Shown: positions 11,963 to 24,350, numbered from the stretch's first letter. The stretch is DNA of 64,000 nucleotides from Cryptomeria japonica (GCF_030272615.1 NC_081408.1:406484889-406548888), one strand, 5' to 3'. The notes: generated from the sequence alone by a model not told the origin. Made by a program: numbers and translations.

Positions 11963-14900
11963 ATTACATCCTAGAATGTTAGGGGCCTATCTGCCCCTGA
12001 CAAAAAGCACTTGTTCAAAAGAGTTTTGAACAAGTTAGATTCAGATCTAGTTATGTTGCAAGAACCCAAGCTCAGTGGAGAAAAAGCTATGGAACTTATG
12101 AAATACTACTTCAGATGGGAAGGTGTTTTCCAAGATGCTCAAGGCATTGCTAGAGGGCTGGGATTAATGTGGAACCCGACTTGTGTGGAGGTCAATCCAA
12201 TTGCATCATGCAACAATTGGATGGCATGCGTTATTCACCATAAAACAACAAACCTCAATTTTCCTCTGTTCAACATATATGGACCTATTAGAACATAAGA
12301 GAAACTGAAAGCCTGGATAGAAATTACTGATCAAGCTAGGCTGCTTGATTTGGATAAAACAATAATGGCAGGAGACTTCAATGCTATACTGGACATCAAT
12401 GAAAAGGAGGGAGGTCTCAGGAAATCTACAAAGGTGATAGATGATTTCAGGGATTTTGTATCAAATTGCAAATTGATAGATATTATACCAAAAAATGGTT
12501 GGTTTACTTGGACAAATAGAAGACTTAATTTTTCAAAAATCTCGGAAAGATTAGACCGTTTCTTTGTTGGGGATTGGTGGATAAGGGGTGAATTTGTCAT
12601 GGAGACTAACATTGTTCCTCAAATCAGCTTAGATCACTTCCCTCTATCCCTGTCAATCGCGCAAGAGTTAACTGGTAAGAAAAACTATTTCAAATTTTTA
12701 AGCATGTGGTGGCACGATCCAAATCTCATGACCAATCTTAAAAATTGGTGGTTAGAAGGAAACATTTTTTCTAGTTCCCCAAGCTACAAATTCATGAAAC
12801 AAATCCACTTTCTGAAAAATAAACTCAAAATCTGGAATAGATTCTCCTTCAAACATATTTGTAGAAAAAACCAGATTAGAAGAGGAAATGGAAACTATTA
12901 GTAATCGGGTTATGATGGACGGAATGACAAATTCCGACTATGAATTAGAAAAAAAATTAAAAGAACAGTAGTGGGAGATTTTAAAGAGGGAAGAAACATA
13001 CTGGAAGGACAAGTCTAGAGAACTGTGGATAGCAGATGGAGATTTGAACACAAAATTCTTTCATGCATCCTCCAAAGCTAGAAGAGCCAAGAACAAAATT
13101 AGCGCAATCAAGGATGAACAGGGCTCACTAAAAACATCTGAGAAAGAAATAGAGCAAGCAGCACTAGATTAATTCATAGGGCTATTGGGAGAACAGGACC
13201 AGAATGACAATGAGAATTTCCCTATAATTTCAGAGGTGATTGACAAACTTATAACAAAAGGGGATTGTGAAATGCTGCTTGCACCTTTTTCACTAGAAGA
13301 AATCAAAAAGGCTACCTTTTCTCTACATCCACATAAGGCACCCGGACCAGATGGACTGACTGCAGAATTCTTCTAGAAATGTTGGGATTTTATGGGCAAA
13401 GACATCTGGTCTGTAGTTGAGGAATTCAGAAAGAAGCAGAAGTTCATTAAAGAAATAAACCACATTCTAATTGTGTTAATACCCAAGAAGCAGGACTGCG
13501 AATCAATGAAGGATTTTTGTCCCATATCCCTGTGCAGCACAATTTACAAAATCATCTCCAAAGCCTTGGTTGAAAGACTAAAGAAACTACTTCCTAAACT
13601 CATCTCAAAAAATCAAAATGGATTCACTCTAGGAAGGGAAATAGCGGACATCATCATCTTGGTTTCTGAAATCATTCACTCTATCCATAAAGAAAAGCAA
13701 AAATGTATGATCATCAAACTTGATGTAGCTAAAGCATATGATCGTGTTGTTTGGAATCTCTTAATATGTGTCCTTAAAAAAATTGGATTCCCTGGAAAAT
13801 GGATTGAGTGTATCAAATTTTGCATAGCTACGGTAAACTTGTCACTGTTGGTAAATGGAAATGTATGCGGATTCTTTGGTGCCACCAATGGTTTGCGACA
13901 GGGTGACCCTCCATCCCCAGCCCTTTTTGTGCTCATGGCTGAAGTGTTAGGAAAATTGATTCAAAAAAGACAAGCATAAAACGCATGGAAAGGAATCAAA
14001 GTGCATGAACAGATGAGAGTTGTCACCCATTCTCAATTTGCCGATGACACCATTATCTTTGGAGAAGTGACAACTGAGGAAGCAAAATGCATTATGAATA
14101 CATTGGACAACTACTCAGAACAGTCCGGGTAGATTATGACCAAGCAGAAATCACAAGTAATATTTTTGAACACCAATAAGAAATCTCAGCAAAGAATTGC
14201 AAATCTCATGGGGATAGAAATTGCAGACCTCCCCCTCAAATATCTTGGAGTTCGAATAGACAAAGGTTGCAGACAATCACAAATATGGGATGATGTGAAG
14301 ATTTCTTGTTTAGCAAAATCAGATCAATGGAAGAATAGATGGCTATCACAGGCAGGGAGACTCACCATGGTAAAATCAGTACTTTCAGCTGTCCCAATTT
14401 ACAGTATGTCTTGCTTCAAGCTTCCATATGCTGCTGGAAAAAACTTAGACAATATTCTGAGGAAATTTGTATGGGAAGGAGCTAAGGAGACCAAAAAGAT
14501 ACCTATCATAAATTGGGATACAATGTTCTTAGTAAAAGAAGAAGGAGGTGCTGGACTAAGGAAAATGGACCTGCAGAATAAAACCTTGGGCACAAAACTG
14601 GCATGGAAAATGTACACTGAGCCCCAGAAGCTATGGTGCAGGATATTCCAAAGGAAGTATCTGGACTCGAAAAACCCAAAAAGAATTCTTACCATGGCGA
14701 ACTCTGAAAGAGGATCAACCACATGGAACTTTCTGTGGGACTGTAGAAGCATCATAACAGAGCATATTTCTTGGCATGTTGGGAATGGCAGAACGGCTAA
14801 ATTTTGGAGAGATTCTTGGAAGGGGAACCTTCTCTAATGGAATTAATCAACAATCATGACTGGATCGAGAGCATGGAGAACACTTGGGGCCAATTTGTGG

Positions 14901-16198
14901 GCGATTACTTTGACACAGCTAAAGAAAAGTATGGGAAAAGAGCATGGAAATAGTTCACCAATGGATGCCCAATATTATGCAACCAAACAAATGAAATACT
15001 AAAAGGCAAAGTCATCCCAATATCATTAGAAGAAGACAAGATTTTCTGGTGTGCTACCAAATCTGGTGCATATTCAGTAAAACTTGGATATGAAGTTCAA
15101 AGGAATAAAAATTCTAATCCGGAATGGCCATACAAGTTATGCTGGGACAAGAAGCTCCTACCAAAAGAAGGAGCATTCTTGTGGATAGCACTCCACAACA
15201 GAATTCTAACTGGGGATATATTAAAAATGGTAGGCATTGAGGGCCCCAACATGTGCATCATGTGTAGAACACAAGAAGAAACTACCAATCATCTACTTTA
15301 TAATTGTCCTTATGCGGAAACCTGCTGGAATTGGTTCTTTGAGAATACAAACTTCAAATGTGTCAGGAATGAACAATTATATAACTTCCTCATTGCATGG
15401 CCTATCAAGCACAACTCAAAATGGAGCGACCTCTGGATAGTTGGAGCATCATTGATTACATGGCATATCTGGAATGAAAGGAACAAGAGGATATTTAAAG
15501 AAAAAGAGCTCCCTGTAGACAAACTCATCTGCAATATCAAAAGTGCAATTGAAGAAGCTATCAATGGAAAAGTAAGCAAATATAAAAATAATGCATATAA
15601 TGAATGGGATCGCATGATGGAAAAATATTGGCTTCTGAAAAGATAGACATACATCTCGCTCACCACCAATAAGAAATTGGATAGAAAGAACGTCAGATGG
15701 AAAGCTCCGCAAGAGGATTGGCTAAAACTAAACTTCGATGGTGCGAGTAGAGGAAACCCGGGAGAAGCTGGCCTAGGTGTCATAATCAGAAATAACACGG
15801 GAGATATTCTTCACGGAGCATATGGTGACTTTGGCCATGTCACCAATAATGTGGCAGAAATCAGAGCTTTAGAGGCAGGATTGAATCTATGTGTACAAAA
15901 AGGACTCTCCAAAATCATCATTGAGGGAGACCCACAGATTGTTATAAATGGGATAATCAAATCATATTTTCACAGTTGGAATTTGGAAAAATGGCTTCCC
16001 CGAATTAACCAGTTACTCAGCTCGATTGGAACTTATGATATCAATCATGTATACAAAGAAGGGAATCGGTTGGCAGACCATCTAGCAAATCTGGGAGTTG
16101 AATGCAATAATGAAATTGTCACATTTGACAAATACTCGATGATAGAAAGCATTATTGAGCTGAGCAAGATGGATTCTTCACGCGAAGGCATCAGTTAA
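11963..16198 (+). pseudogene. LINE ORF2: AP endonuclease, reverse transcriptase, RNase H; several stops
   Basis: Endonuclease: KITS, a TAG at 11972-11974 where Trp is expected, NVRGLS, VMLQEPK, AGDFNAIL, then LDHFPLS in place of the usual SDH. Reverse transcriptase: HPHKAPGPDGLTAEFF, LIPKKQD, KLDVAKAYDRV, NGLRQGDPPSPALF, and catalytic FADD at about 14039. A zinc-like segment CIMCRTQEETTNHLLYNC lies near 15253. RNase H: FDGASRGNPGEAGLGVIIRN, IEGDPQIVI, NRLADHLANLG, ending at 16198. In-frame stops include TAG at 13374-13376 and 14130-14132 at expected Gln positions, and there are shifts near 12870 and 14830. The protein primes and copies LINE RNA at the target. This copy is inactive. Confidence 0.88.
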
Positions 16199-16438
16199 AA
16201 AATCCAAGGAATTAACATCCCGACCCAAGATATGTAGGTGGCAAGAGATATATGGGTCTGCCTTCATAGTATATTTTGGATCAGGATTATGTAATCAGGG
16301 TGGTGGGTGGATAGTCTTAGTTTTTATGTTATGTCTGAAGGCAAATAGTATGTAACCATATTTTGATACATTAATATAGGGTGCTATCCCCGTAAAGATA
16401 GAACTTACCTTAAAAAAAATTAAAAAAATCAAAAAAAA

Positions 16439-16451
16439 TCTTTCTTTTCCA
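16439..16451. other. Right target-site duplication of the LINE
   Basis: TCTTTCTTTTCCA, perfect partner of 10558-10570. Element G resumes after it, and 16452-17094 is its remaining right part. Confidence 0.88.
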
Positions 16452-17094
16452 ACATTATAAACATAATAATTTGACACTAAAATCAACCATTTAATTGAAC
16501 TTGCTACCAACCTGAATTGAGCAATCCAATTAACGATTACTCACATAAAAAGGGAGCCTATTTATTTTAGTCCCTAAAATACTAATGCGAAAACACACAT
16601 TAAATCAAATTAGAGATTAAGGATTAATTACTTGATTTAACCACACACAAAACACGCAACCCAAGAAAGTCAAACGAATAGACGACCCGCAACCCCAACC
16701 AAAGGGAATACCGACGACGACTGATGACGCTCACTTGAGCATGACTAAGGTCAAACGAGGGTCTTACAACCACCTAATCCAAGTTCTAAGGACCAAAGAG
16801 GTACACTCAAACCTGCGAATCCAGGTGAAGACGAACCTTGCACCCATGCGGTACTGTACCTAAAATCTCCTGCAACCAAGAGTCATACATGCATACATAT
16901 ATAAACTTAATGAAAGCGTTAGCCCGAGATGATAACACGAAATAGGAGAATTAATAACTTGCATATAAATTGGTGTGAAAACCACATTAACAGGTATGCA
17001 CTAAAATCAAAACATCTGACTATAATCATTATATTATGATAAACTAACCAAGGTCAAACCAAGATTAGAAATTGATTAGGGCAGGGGTACTACA
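16452..17094. other. Right-hand remainder of element G
   Basis: Non-coding sequence between the LINE's right TSD and the ...TACTACA end of G. It does not repeat the left end of G, which argues against a pair of short LTRs and for G being one unit. Confidence 0.6.
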
Positions 17095-17099
17095 CATTG
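17095..17099. other. Right target-site duplication of G (CATTG)
   Basis: CATTG directly after ...GGTACTACA. Dropping one copy plus G restores the Ala-Leu-His reading of the element A integrase. Confidence 0.85.
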
Positions 17100-18031
17100 C
17101 ATGTAGCAGATCTATTTTCCAAGGAAGTGGTGAGATTGGATGGATTACCTAAGAGCATAGTTTCAGACAAAGATCTAAATTTGTTGGTTATTTTTGGAGA
17201 ACATTTTGGAAGAAGATGAAGACAGATTTGAAGTTCATTTCTACTTTTCATCCACAGATTGATGGATAGACAGAAGTAGTTAACCGGAGTTTAGGAAACT
17301 TGTTGAGATGTTTAGTGGGAGATAAAACCGGAAGTTGGGAATTGATCCTTGCACAAGGAAAGTTTGCTTATAACAATTTGATAAATAGAAGTACCAGAAA
17401 AACACCTTTTGAGATTGTTACCAAAGTGCATCCTAGAAGAATAGCAAAATTGAGAGACATTAGCAGTGAAGACTGGAAGAGTTCAAAAGCAGAAGATTTT
17501 GGAGATCACATGGTAGCATTGTATATTCAGGTTAAACAACACTTGGAAGACATGAACAACAAATATAGGGATAAGGCAAATGAGAAGAGGAGACATATGA
17601 AATTTGAAGTTGGCGATGAAGTGATGGTATACTTGAGAAAAGAGAGATTCCCGGTTGGAACTTATAATAAGTTGCAGATGAAGAAGTTTGGACCCTATAA
17701 GATTTTGAGGAAGTTCAGTTCTAGAAATGCATATGAAGTGGAGCTACCAAATAGTCTAAGTATTTCACCTATATTCAACATTACAGATCTTCATGAGTAC
17801 CATGAACCAGAATTCATTGAGGACAGTGTTGAAGACCTTGAGAAACAATTGCTCCGGAAGGAACTAGGTCAGATTGAAAAGATTTTGGATAGTAGGATTG
17901 GGCGTAGTACCCGAAATAGTCAGTTCAAAGAATATCTTGTGAAGTGGAAGAGCAAACTAGTTGAAGATTCATATTGGATTTCTCAGGAAGAGGTAGACCA
18001 CCTTAGTTTCTCTTTGACCCAAGAAAAGTGA
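17100..18031 (+). pseudogene. Integrase C-terminal half and chromodomain (element A)
   Basis: The frame resumes with [20 protein letters not shown] and VSDK (second catalytic Asp), shifts near 17172, and has TAG at 17267-17269 in the HPQ-DG motif where Gln is expected. From 17300 it is open: GSWELILAQGKFAYNNLINR, then KFEVGDEVMVYLRKERFPVG and KKFGPYKILRKFSS (GPY/F-like module). A chromodomain ends it: KEYLVKWKSKLVEDSYWISQ up to DHLSFS. Chromodomains steer chromovirus integration to particular chromatin. The stop is 29 bp before the TGTCTGATGC junction with the 3' LTR. Confidence 0.88.
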
Positions 18032-18062
18032 GAGGCTCACTTTTTCATTAAGCTTGGATGTC

Positions 18063-18861
18063 TGATGCAGGAGCATCTCCGGTTCACAACAATCTTGCAT
18101 CAACCAGAAACATTTTCTTTTATGTTTTGTTTTGTTTGCAGTTTTAGTTTTAGTTTTCCTTTCTGTGTGTCCCAGTTTTGGCTCACCAGATCCTATGGAG
18201 TTGGATTCTAGTTGAAGACTTGATCATCTTTCTTTCTTTCAAACCACATCTCTGTTGGATCACTTTCCGGCAAGATATCGCTTCCGGTTTCCTTGACAGT
18301 TTCTTGTTACCAGTTGTTCCTTTGTTATCGGTTGCCTGAGACCTATTCTGGTGATCTATCAGAACCCATTCTGAAGCTTGCAGATCCTTGGATGTTGATC
18401 TCAATGTTTCTTGGCGTGTGGTCGACCTTCTATGTTTCATCCTTTGGATTTTTCAGAGGAATCTCTTGGTGGAGGCCGACCTTGTTCATTTTGCATGTTA
18501 GGTCTTGTTCTTCGGGTTTTGATCCTTTTTGGGTTGACCAGATCCTTTGGATCGATATATATATATTTATAATCATGCTTTAGAATGGAATCAATCAAAG
18601 AATTAAGAAGTATCAGATAGATAGACTGTGCCTAGAAGATAGATCTTTCGATTCAAGGTCTCGGTGTGACCTATTCTACCAAGCCTGTGTGCCGGTATGT
18701 TGTAACCCGAAAGTTACCAGTTGGATGCAATCAAATTTCATGTAATAAAATTACTTGTTCTGCATTGCCTCCATCATATATGTGTGTTTCTGTTGTGTTT
18801 ACTCTTGCTGATTAGTTTGGACTGATCTCCTTGGGGTCCCTCCTCACCAGTGATTGCTTCA
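18063..18861 (+). repeat. 3' LTR of element A
   Basis: It starts TGATGCAGGAGCATCTCCGG and ends CAGTGATTGCTTCA, 799 bp. The two LTRs of element E (minus strand) have the same start and end type and similar length (789 and 802 bp), which defines the borders. Flank after it: CTAGA. No partner TSD can be read because the left side of A is missing. Confidence 0.82.
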
Positions 18862-20514
18862 CTAGACCAAAAATGAGCCACAATCAAGTTCTAGCAGTTT
18901 TTGAAGTCTAAGTCCTAAAGTACTTATTCTAACTTCTAAGCATCTAGCTCTCAAAAGTCTAACTAAAGTGTCTAACCTAGAATGTACAACCCTTTATAAT
19001 GAGCATCATTCTCTAATTTATAGCTTTCTTGAGGACACAGGTCCCTCCAAAAATAAAAATCTCATTTTTGGAAAGACACCAAAATATCCTATTTTGAAGT
19101 GCATGCAAGCACATAAGAAAAGAAATATTCTCTTTTTGAACTCAAAACTTAGCTCTAGTTGATTTGGTAAGAAGGATATTTGAAAGGTAACTTTCCAATT
19201 TCATCTTTGCTTTTCTTTTGTTCAACTTCAGTTGATTGCATGAGAAAATTTTCTAGAACAACTTTTTTCCACTTTCACTTTCAGATTATTTTGATCAACT
19301 TTCTAGCATTTTTCTAATGTGGTCTCAGTTAGCTCTAATTCAATTTTCCACTTGAACCTGCACATTGAAATAATAATAAATAAATTATTTTAATTTAATG
19401 TGTACTAATTCATTTTAAAAATTCACATTTTGAATTGAAAACACTATTTTGATTTGTTGTGAATTTAAAAAATAATAATAATTTAAACCTATTAATTTTA
19501 AGATTATTAATTAGAGATTTAAATTATAATAAAATAAATTTTAAAATTTATTAAACTTTAAAAATAAATTAAAAATTTAATAAAATCCCCTTATAACCTA
19601 TCAATTTTCCAATTTCGTGAATTCCATGATCCACCTATATAACAACAATAAAATAATTAATTTATAAACCACTTTATTAATTCATTAAATTATTTAAAAT
19701 ATCTTTTCAAACAATTATTATAATTTAAATTAGAACAACATAAAAAATGGAAGCATTTGAAGCATTTTGTCCTTAAATCTTAAAATATTAAAATCATGAA
19801 AATGTTTTATTTGGAAATCCACCAGTTAACATAGAAAAGTATATATTTTTAATTGTCATCCATAGACGTTTTACACCTCAGCCATCCATGTCCATAAAAA
19901 CACATTGTGAATCTCGTCACAATCTATAAATCCTACCATTAGAACTATAAAATGTTATTTAGAAAAACCCTTGCCACATTGTAAAATTGTAAAAATATTT
20001 AAGTCATTGTGAATATATTTAAATCGAAGTGTAAAAATTTTAATTAAAAAAAAAGGTACTCTTCCTAATTCTGCTCTGTACTTTCTTCCAAACTCTGCCA
20101 GCTTTAGGTTTTGTTGACAACACACCACATTTATGTGTTAAGTTAAAAAATTGCCAAAAAAGAATAAATAATAATTAAAATATGTCATAAAGTGATTGTT
20201 AAAGAAATTTTGGAATTCAATGTGAATTTGTGTGATTGCACAATTTTCTACATTATAATTTTACATAAAAATTAAAATTAATTATTAAAAATGATTCAAA
20301 GATTTTTTTCCAATATTCTAAACTAGCACTTGTACCAAAAGGAGGTGCAATAGTTATGTCGATAGTAAAATATACATTAAATAATATATTAGAGAGTACA
20401 AATAAAGGAATTTTAAAATTGAATGTAGTAGTGAATCAATTTATAGTCATTAATTAAAAAAATAAAACCATCTCTTTGAGTCATCTTCTCAAATATATTA
20501 CATACCTTGTATAT
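18862..20514. other. AT-rich intergenic region
   Basis: Long A/T-dominated stretch, most extreme at 19360-20060. No ORF with a recognisable domain, no LTR ends and no tandem array were found. Confidence 0.4.
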
Positions 20515-21436
20515 GATTCCACATTTTGCATATTTGCATCCATGTCTATCAGGGCATTGACAACTAAGACACTTGAGAAAGAACCACTTTCAATTATGCT
20601 TAGATGGATTTGTGCACCCTATTCTAAAGTTCCCATTTGGGTATAGGCTTGGATAACACTTGCAAAGGTTGTAGAATCTGGATTTACACCTACCAATTGC
20701 ATTTCATTGAAGGTTCCCAAGGCCTTTTAAACAAGCCCATTTTATGAATATTTTGCAACTATTGCACTCCATGAGACCACATTTATTTGAGGCATGTCTT
20801 TGAAAAAATTGGAAGCTTCTTCAATAAATAAATATTGGGCTAATCTTGCAATCATCACATTCCACAAAACCACATTTCTTTGAGGCACTTACTTAAAAAA
20901 CCTTAAAGCCTCATTGAGAATGCCATGGTATGCATAACCAAGAACCATTGGAGTCCATGAAATAAAATTTGGTTGAGGCATTTCTTTGAAAAACCTTAAA
21001 ACCTCTTCAAGAACACCATACTGTGCATACCCTACAATCATTGCATTCCATGAGACCACATTTATTTTAGACAATTTGTCACAAAGTTTGCTTGCCTTGT
21101 ATAAGCATCCATATTTTGCGTATATATCTATCAATGCACTTGCAACTACAACATCTGATAAAAATATCCTTTCAATTATGCTAAGATGAATGTTCATACC
21201 TTGTTCCAAAGCTTTTATTTTGGCATAGACTAGTAATATATTGACAAACATAAACTTATTAGGTTTGATGTTTGTGTGTTGCATTTGGTATAACGATTTC
21301 AATGTCTCATGAGGATAGCCATGGTTTTTGTAAGTTGTAAATATGGTTTTTCATGAGACATCTCTTTTTTCCATGGCATCAAACATTTTACACGCATCTC
21401 CTAAATTCACACACTTGATATACATGTTGACTAGGT
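20515..21436 (-). pseudogene. Second PPR-repeat fragment, minus strand
   Basis: Read on the minus strand from 21436: NMYIKCVNLGDACKMFDAME, a stop where Trp is expected (VS*K), then an open part at 21302-20889 with NKFMFVNILLVYAKIKALEQ, GMNIHLSIIERIFLSDVVVA, LIDIYAKYGCLYKASKLCDK, NVVSWNAMIVGYAQYGVLEE. Degraded repeats continue to about 20515 (FFKDMPQINVVSW, KALGTFNEMQLVGVNP, ALIDMDA). Like the copy at 5629-6415 it is a PLS-type PPR remnant without an N-terminal targeting part or an E/DYW end. The two fragments differ too much to be a recent duplication. Confidence 0.82.
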
Positions 21437-21612
21437 AATTTTGAAAAAATCATATGTCTAGGAAACATAAATGCCTTCTCACTTGATATATCCAATAAAA
21501 TAAAAAATAAATAAAACAAGTTAATTTTTTTAATTATAATTAGTGAAATGAATGAAATAATTTTAATGGTCAATATCGTTTTTTTGCTATTGCTCTCTCT
21601 AAATTTAGTGTT
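21437..21612. other. Short AT-rich spacer before element F
   Basis: No features seen. The last five bases, GTGTT, are the candidate left target duplication of F; its partner would lie beyond the right edge. Confidence 0.35.
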
Positions 21613-22848
21613 TGATGAGTCATAGTTTTATTGTTCTTTTATAGATAGTTTGCCATCTTCAGGGGCTTCTGTATTTGTTGATGGACTTCATAAACATACT
21701 TTAATCAACCTTATATGCTTGTTTTGATAAGTCTTATTTTCTATAGCTGAAATCTTTATTTTGACAGAACCATGAACTTTATAAATGCAATTATAAGTAT
21801 TTACTATTTTTATGTGTGACTAATGGATATGTTCAAAATAAATGATCATGATGTGTGGATAGAATGTTTTCTCTAACCTTTGCGTGGAAGCTGTGTGGAA
21901 TTATCTTAATGAAGGAATAGGGTTTCATTCATAGCAACAAGGTAACATGCATGGAGGATGAACAACAAGGCAGGAAGAGTTCAAAAACCTGTTGAAGACT
22001 CGTTCGCTACTATCCCTATTCAATAAGGAGTTTGCAGACTAATTATGGTCCGTTAGTTGTCATGAGGGATGTTAGAGAGGATATAGGGAAAATCTACAAA
22101 TGTTAAAAGAAGGACAAGAGTCCTGATTATCTTAGCTTTCCTATATTTTATGAGTTATAAATAAAGCTCCCACCTAGATAGTAGGAAGTGGAGCGCATGT
22201 TTTGGATTGTTGTTAAGGATGAATGTTACAAATCCTTTGTGCATTCCTATGTTAGTTAGTTCCTAATTTCATATTAGAATAATGTTATGATGTTGAAGTT
22301 GATTTATGAATAAAGAAAAGTATCTACTTTCCAAGTTAATATGGCGTTTCTGATATGGTTGTGGGATTAATCAGCTAATTTCTGTTATAGTTCTTGTTCC
22401 ATAAGACTCGTCCAAGGGGGCCCACTTGGTGATAATTTTGTATGGTTGTCTTTTATGCACTTGGTTTCTTAAGTTGCTTAGTTTTGTTTCATTCACTTGC
22501 TCATTGTCTATTCCTCTAGCCACGACAGGGCATAATAGTTATTTTTGTACAAGTTGAAGAATTGGCATTTTGTTAGCAAAAATTAATGTTATCTTTAAAG
22601 TCGTGATTTCAAGAAATTTCCTTTCCTGAAAACAATTGTTTAATCACTTTCAATTGTCTAAAAATAGGACAGACTTGTTCCTATATGTTCTTAGTGCATA
22701 TACTTTGCAGTCCCATTTCAAATTACACATCCTTGGATTGATAAATAAATGAGTCAGAAGAATGGAATTTAGATACCTGCTCAATGGAAACTTGTGTCTC
22801 TAGTAAGAGTATTTAGCTATGTGTTATAGCCATTGTTTTGCACCCACA
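21613..22848 (+). repeat. 5' LTR of element F
   Basis: It starts TGATGAGTCATAG, like the 3' LTR at 63780, and ends near CACCCACA just before the PBS. A TATA-like TATAAATAAA lies at about 22156-22165, a plausible core promoter. The end is placed from the PBS because the 3' LTR is cut by the window edge. Confidence 0.78.
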
Positions 22849-22852
22849 TTTT

Positions 22853-22864
22853 TGGCGTCGTTGC
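22853..22864 (+). promoter_or_regulatory. Primer-binding site of F, left half (split by B)
   Basis: TGGCGTCGTTGC here joins CGGGGATGGGG at 31143 once copia B and one duplicated GTTGC/ATTGC are removed. This is close to the TGGCGCCGTTGCCGGGGA-type PBS known from Athila/Tat elements. The insertion point of B falls inside the site. Confidence 0.75.
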
Positions 22865-24350
22865 TGTTGGCATGTGCAGAATATGTTGACATGATGATAT
22901 TGTGTTGTCATTGATGTCAATATGCTAAAAGAGAACCAGTAATATGCTGAAGAGTGAACTGGTAACATGATGAAGAGTGAACAGGATTATTGAAGTTAAG
23001 CAACTGACAAAGAGAACCGGTATGATGTTGTGAACTAGAACCGGTATGTCAGAACGAGAACCGGTATATGGAATGTTTTGTATCTAGGGTTCATATGGCA
23101 TAACTACCGGTTGGTAGTCTCAGCTTCAGGGTTTCCGGTTGAAGTGTTTCGAGCCTATGTGTCTCAACTGATGGCATTGTGTGATGAGTTAGCATTGTAA
23201 CGGAGATCAGATCATGTTGCCACGTCAGCCTCGTGCACGTGAAGGATCTTGCATGAAGGAGATTGATCCTATCTACCTTGGGAATGTGCAAAGTCTCTAC
23301 AAATGGTGGAGAACGTGTGATGGGTTATCACCTCCAAGAAGCGGCAAAGAACGAACGATGGAGAATGTCTTGAGATCTATTCAAGATTGTTGTATTCAAA
23401 TGCAAAGTGTTCAATGGTCAGGATTGAACCGACTGAATCGCTCAACCTAAATGATTAAGGTTTAGGGTTTATGTTACCGACCTATCTGTTTCTCATAAGG
23501 TCGATGTTGTGTTTCATGTTGAAGGTGTTGGCAAATGTTGTGTGTATCTATGTGTAGAGATACGTGATTCTTGCCAGACCAGTTGAGAGGATTGATACCT
23601 GCATAGTGTGTATGTAGAAGGAAGGAACTAAAGCGGATCTACATTGGCATTGAGTGCTATTACCAGATCATTGTAATACCTATTGATCTCTAATCACGTC
23701 AACGGTTGGAAAATCCCTTAATAGGGTAGCTTTAACCAGCTTGCTGTAAATCCTTTAACAGGGTGACTCAAAGCCATTGAGTTCATAAAATCCTCCAACA
23801 AGGTAACCTCTAACAGCGTTTAACCCTTAACTGGGTATTCTAGCCATCCCTTAACCGGGTGATCCCTAACAGGATCGGTTCCTAACAGAACCTGTTGTAA
23901 CAGTCTTTAACCGGACTAGGCTCCTAATAGAGTGGATTTCTAAAGAGGTCAAAACAACTTGTGGGTATTCATCCCCACTGTGGTTTTTCCCAGTTGGGTT
24001 TGCACGTGGATGTTCTTTTCATGTGATGCTTTGTTGTTTTCTGTCAAGCAGTGAATCATGTTGATCTAGTAAGTTATTATAGCTCTGATGATAGATTATC
24101 TGTTTATGCATAAGGACAAAGTGGAAATGAGGGAGTAGGTTGTATGGAAAGCTAAGAAGATTGACCGGTTCATGTCTTTCACAGTTGCACTTTGTTTAAC
24201 CAGTAGTAATCTGGTTTGGACTGGTGTTAGGGATTGCCAGTAGTTTACAGTCTGCAATCAAACTGGTTCAGGAAAAGTTTTTGTGCCTGTACTGATTCAC
24301 CCCCCCTCTCAGTACTGGTTTGGTACTCACTATTCATCATTGAGTTATCA
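22865..24350 (+). repeat. 5' LTR of element B
   Basis: 1486 bp. It carries many ACCGGTAT words in its first 250 bp, a run of degenerate CCCTTAACNGGGT-like units (about 23710-23940), the inverted motif TTTTTCCCAGTTGGGTTT near 23985, and TTCACCCCCCCTCTCAGTAC before the end. Compared with the 3' LTR it lacks about 55 bp near 23030, consistent with deletion between two TTGTGAACYAG copies. Confidence 0.85.

Larger units (their letters stand above)
10571..16438 (+). mobile_element. L1-type LINE, full length with target-site duplication
   Basis: A 13-bp duplication, TCTTTCTTTTCCA, stands at 10558-10570 and 16439-16451. It brackets about 5.87 kb containing ORF1 (DUF4283 plus zinc knuckle), ORF2 (endonuclease, RT, RNase H) and an impure A-rich tail (16413-16438). 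This is the plant L1 layout with a C-terminal RNase H. The insertion lies within element G, so it is younger than G. Many stops and shifts show it is dead. The 5' end lies only 17 bp before the ORF1 ATG, so the 5' UTR is very short or was lost. Confidence 0.9.
7030..17094 (+). mobile_element. Element G: TG...CA insertion of about 4.2 kb, probable giant solo LTR
   Basis: The insertion is flanked by a perfect 5-bp duplication, CATTG, at 7025-7029 and 17095-17099, and it splits the integrase frame of A cleanly. It starts TGTAATGCCCC and ends GGGGTACTACA. The ends form the short inverted repeat typical of LTRs (TGTAATGCCCC against TGTAGTACCCC). Minus the LINE it carries, it is about 4.18 kb. I found no gag, pol or second LTR inside, so a solo LTR left by recombination is the simplest reading; a non-coding LTR-type element is the alternative. 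The strand is arbitrary. Confidence 0.72.
6826..18861 (+). mobile_element. Element A: 5'-truncated Ty3/gypsy chromovirus, split by element G
   Basis: Only the 3' portion exists: integrase core (6826-7029), continued at 17100, integrase C-terminus and chromodomain to 18031, then the 3' LTR (18063-18861). The same family is present nearly complete on the minus strand as element E, which fixes the expected order. The coding frame of A runs into G at GATGCATTG and resumes at 17100, so G was inserted after A was in place. Gag, protease, RT and the 5' LTR are absent. An LTR element truncated this way suggests deletion or rearrangement of its left side, not an incomplete insertion. Confidence 0.85.

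Noticed and set aside
16452..17094. Right end of G as a short 3' LTR paired with 7030 onward
   Set aside because: The two stretches do not align by eye; the ends only form a short inverted repeat.
23700..23945. Regularly spaced CCCTTAAC-GGGT units resembling a CRISPR-like array
   Set aside because: Units are degenerate, unevenly spaced, occur in several LTR families and the genome is a plant; they are LTR sequence.
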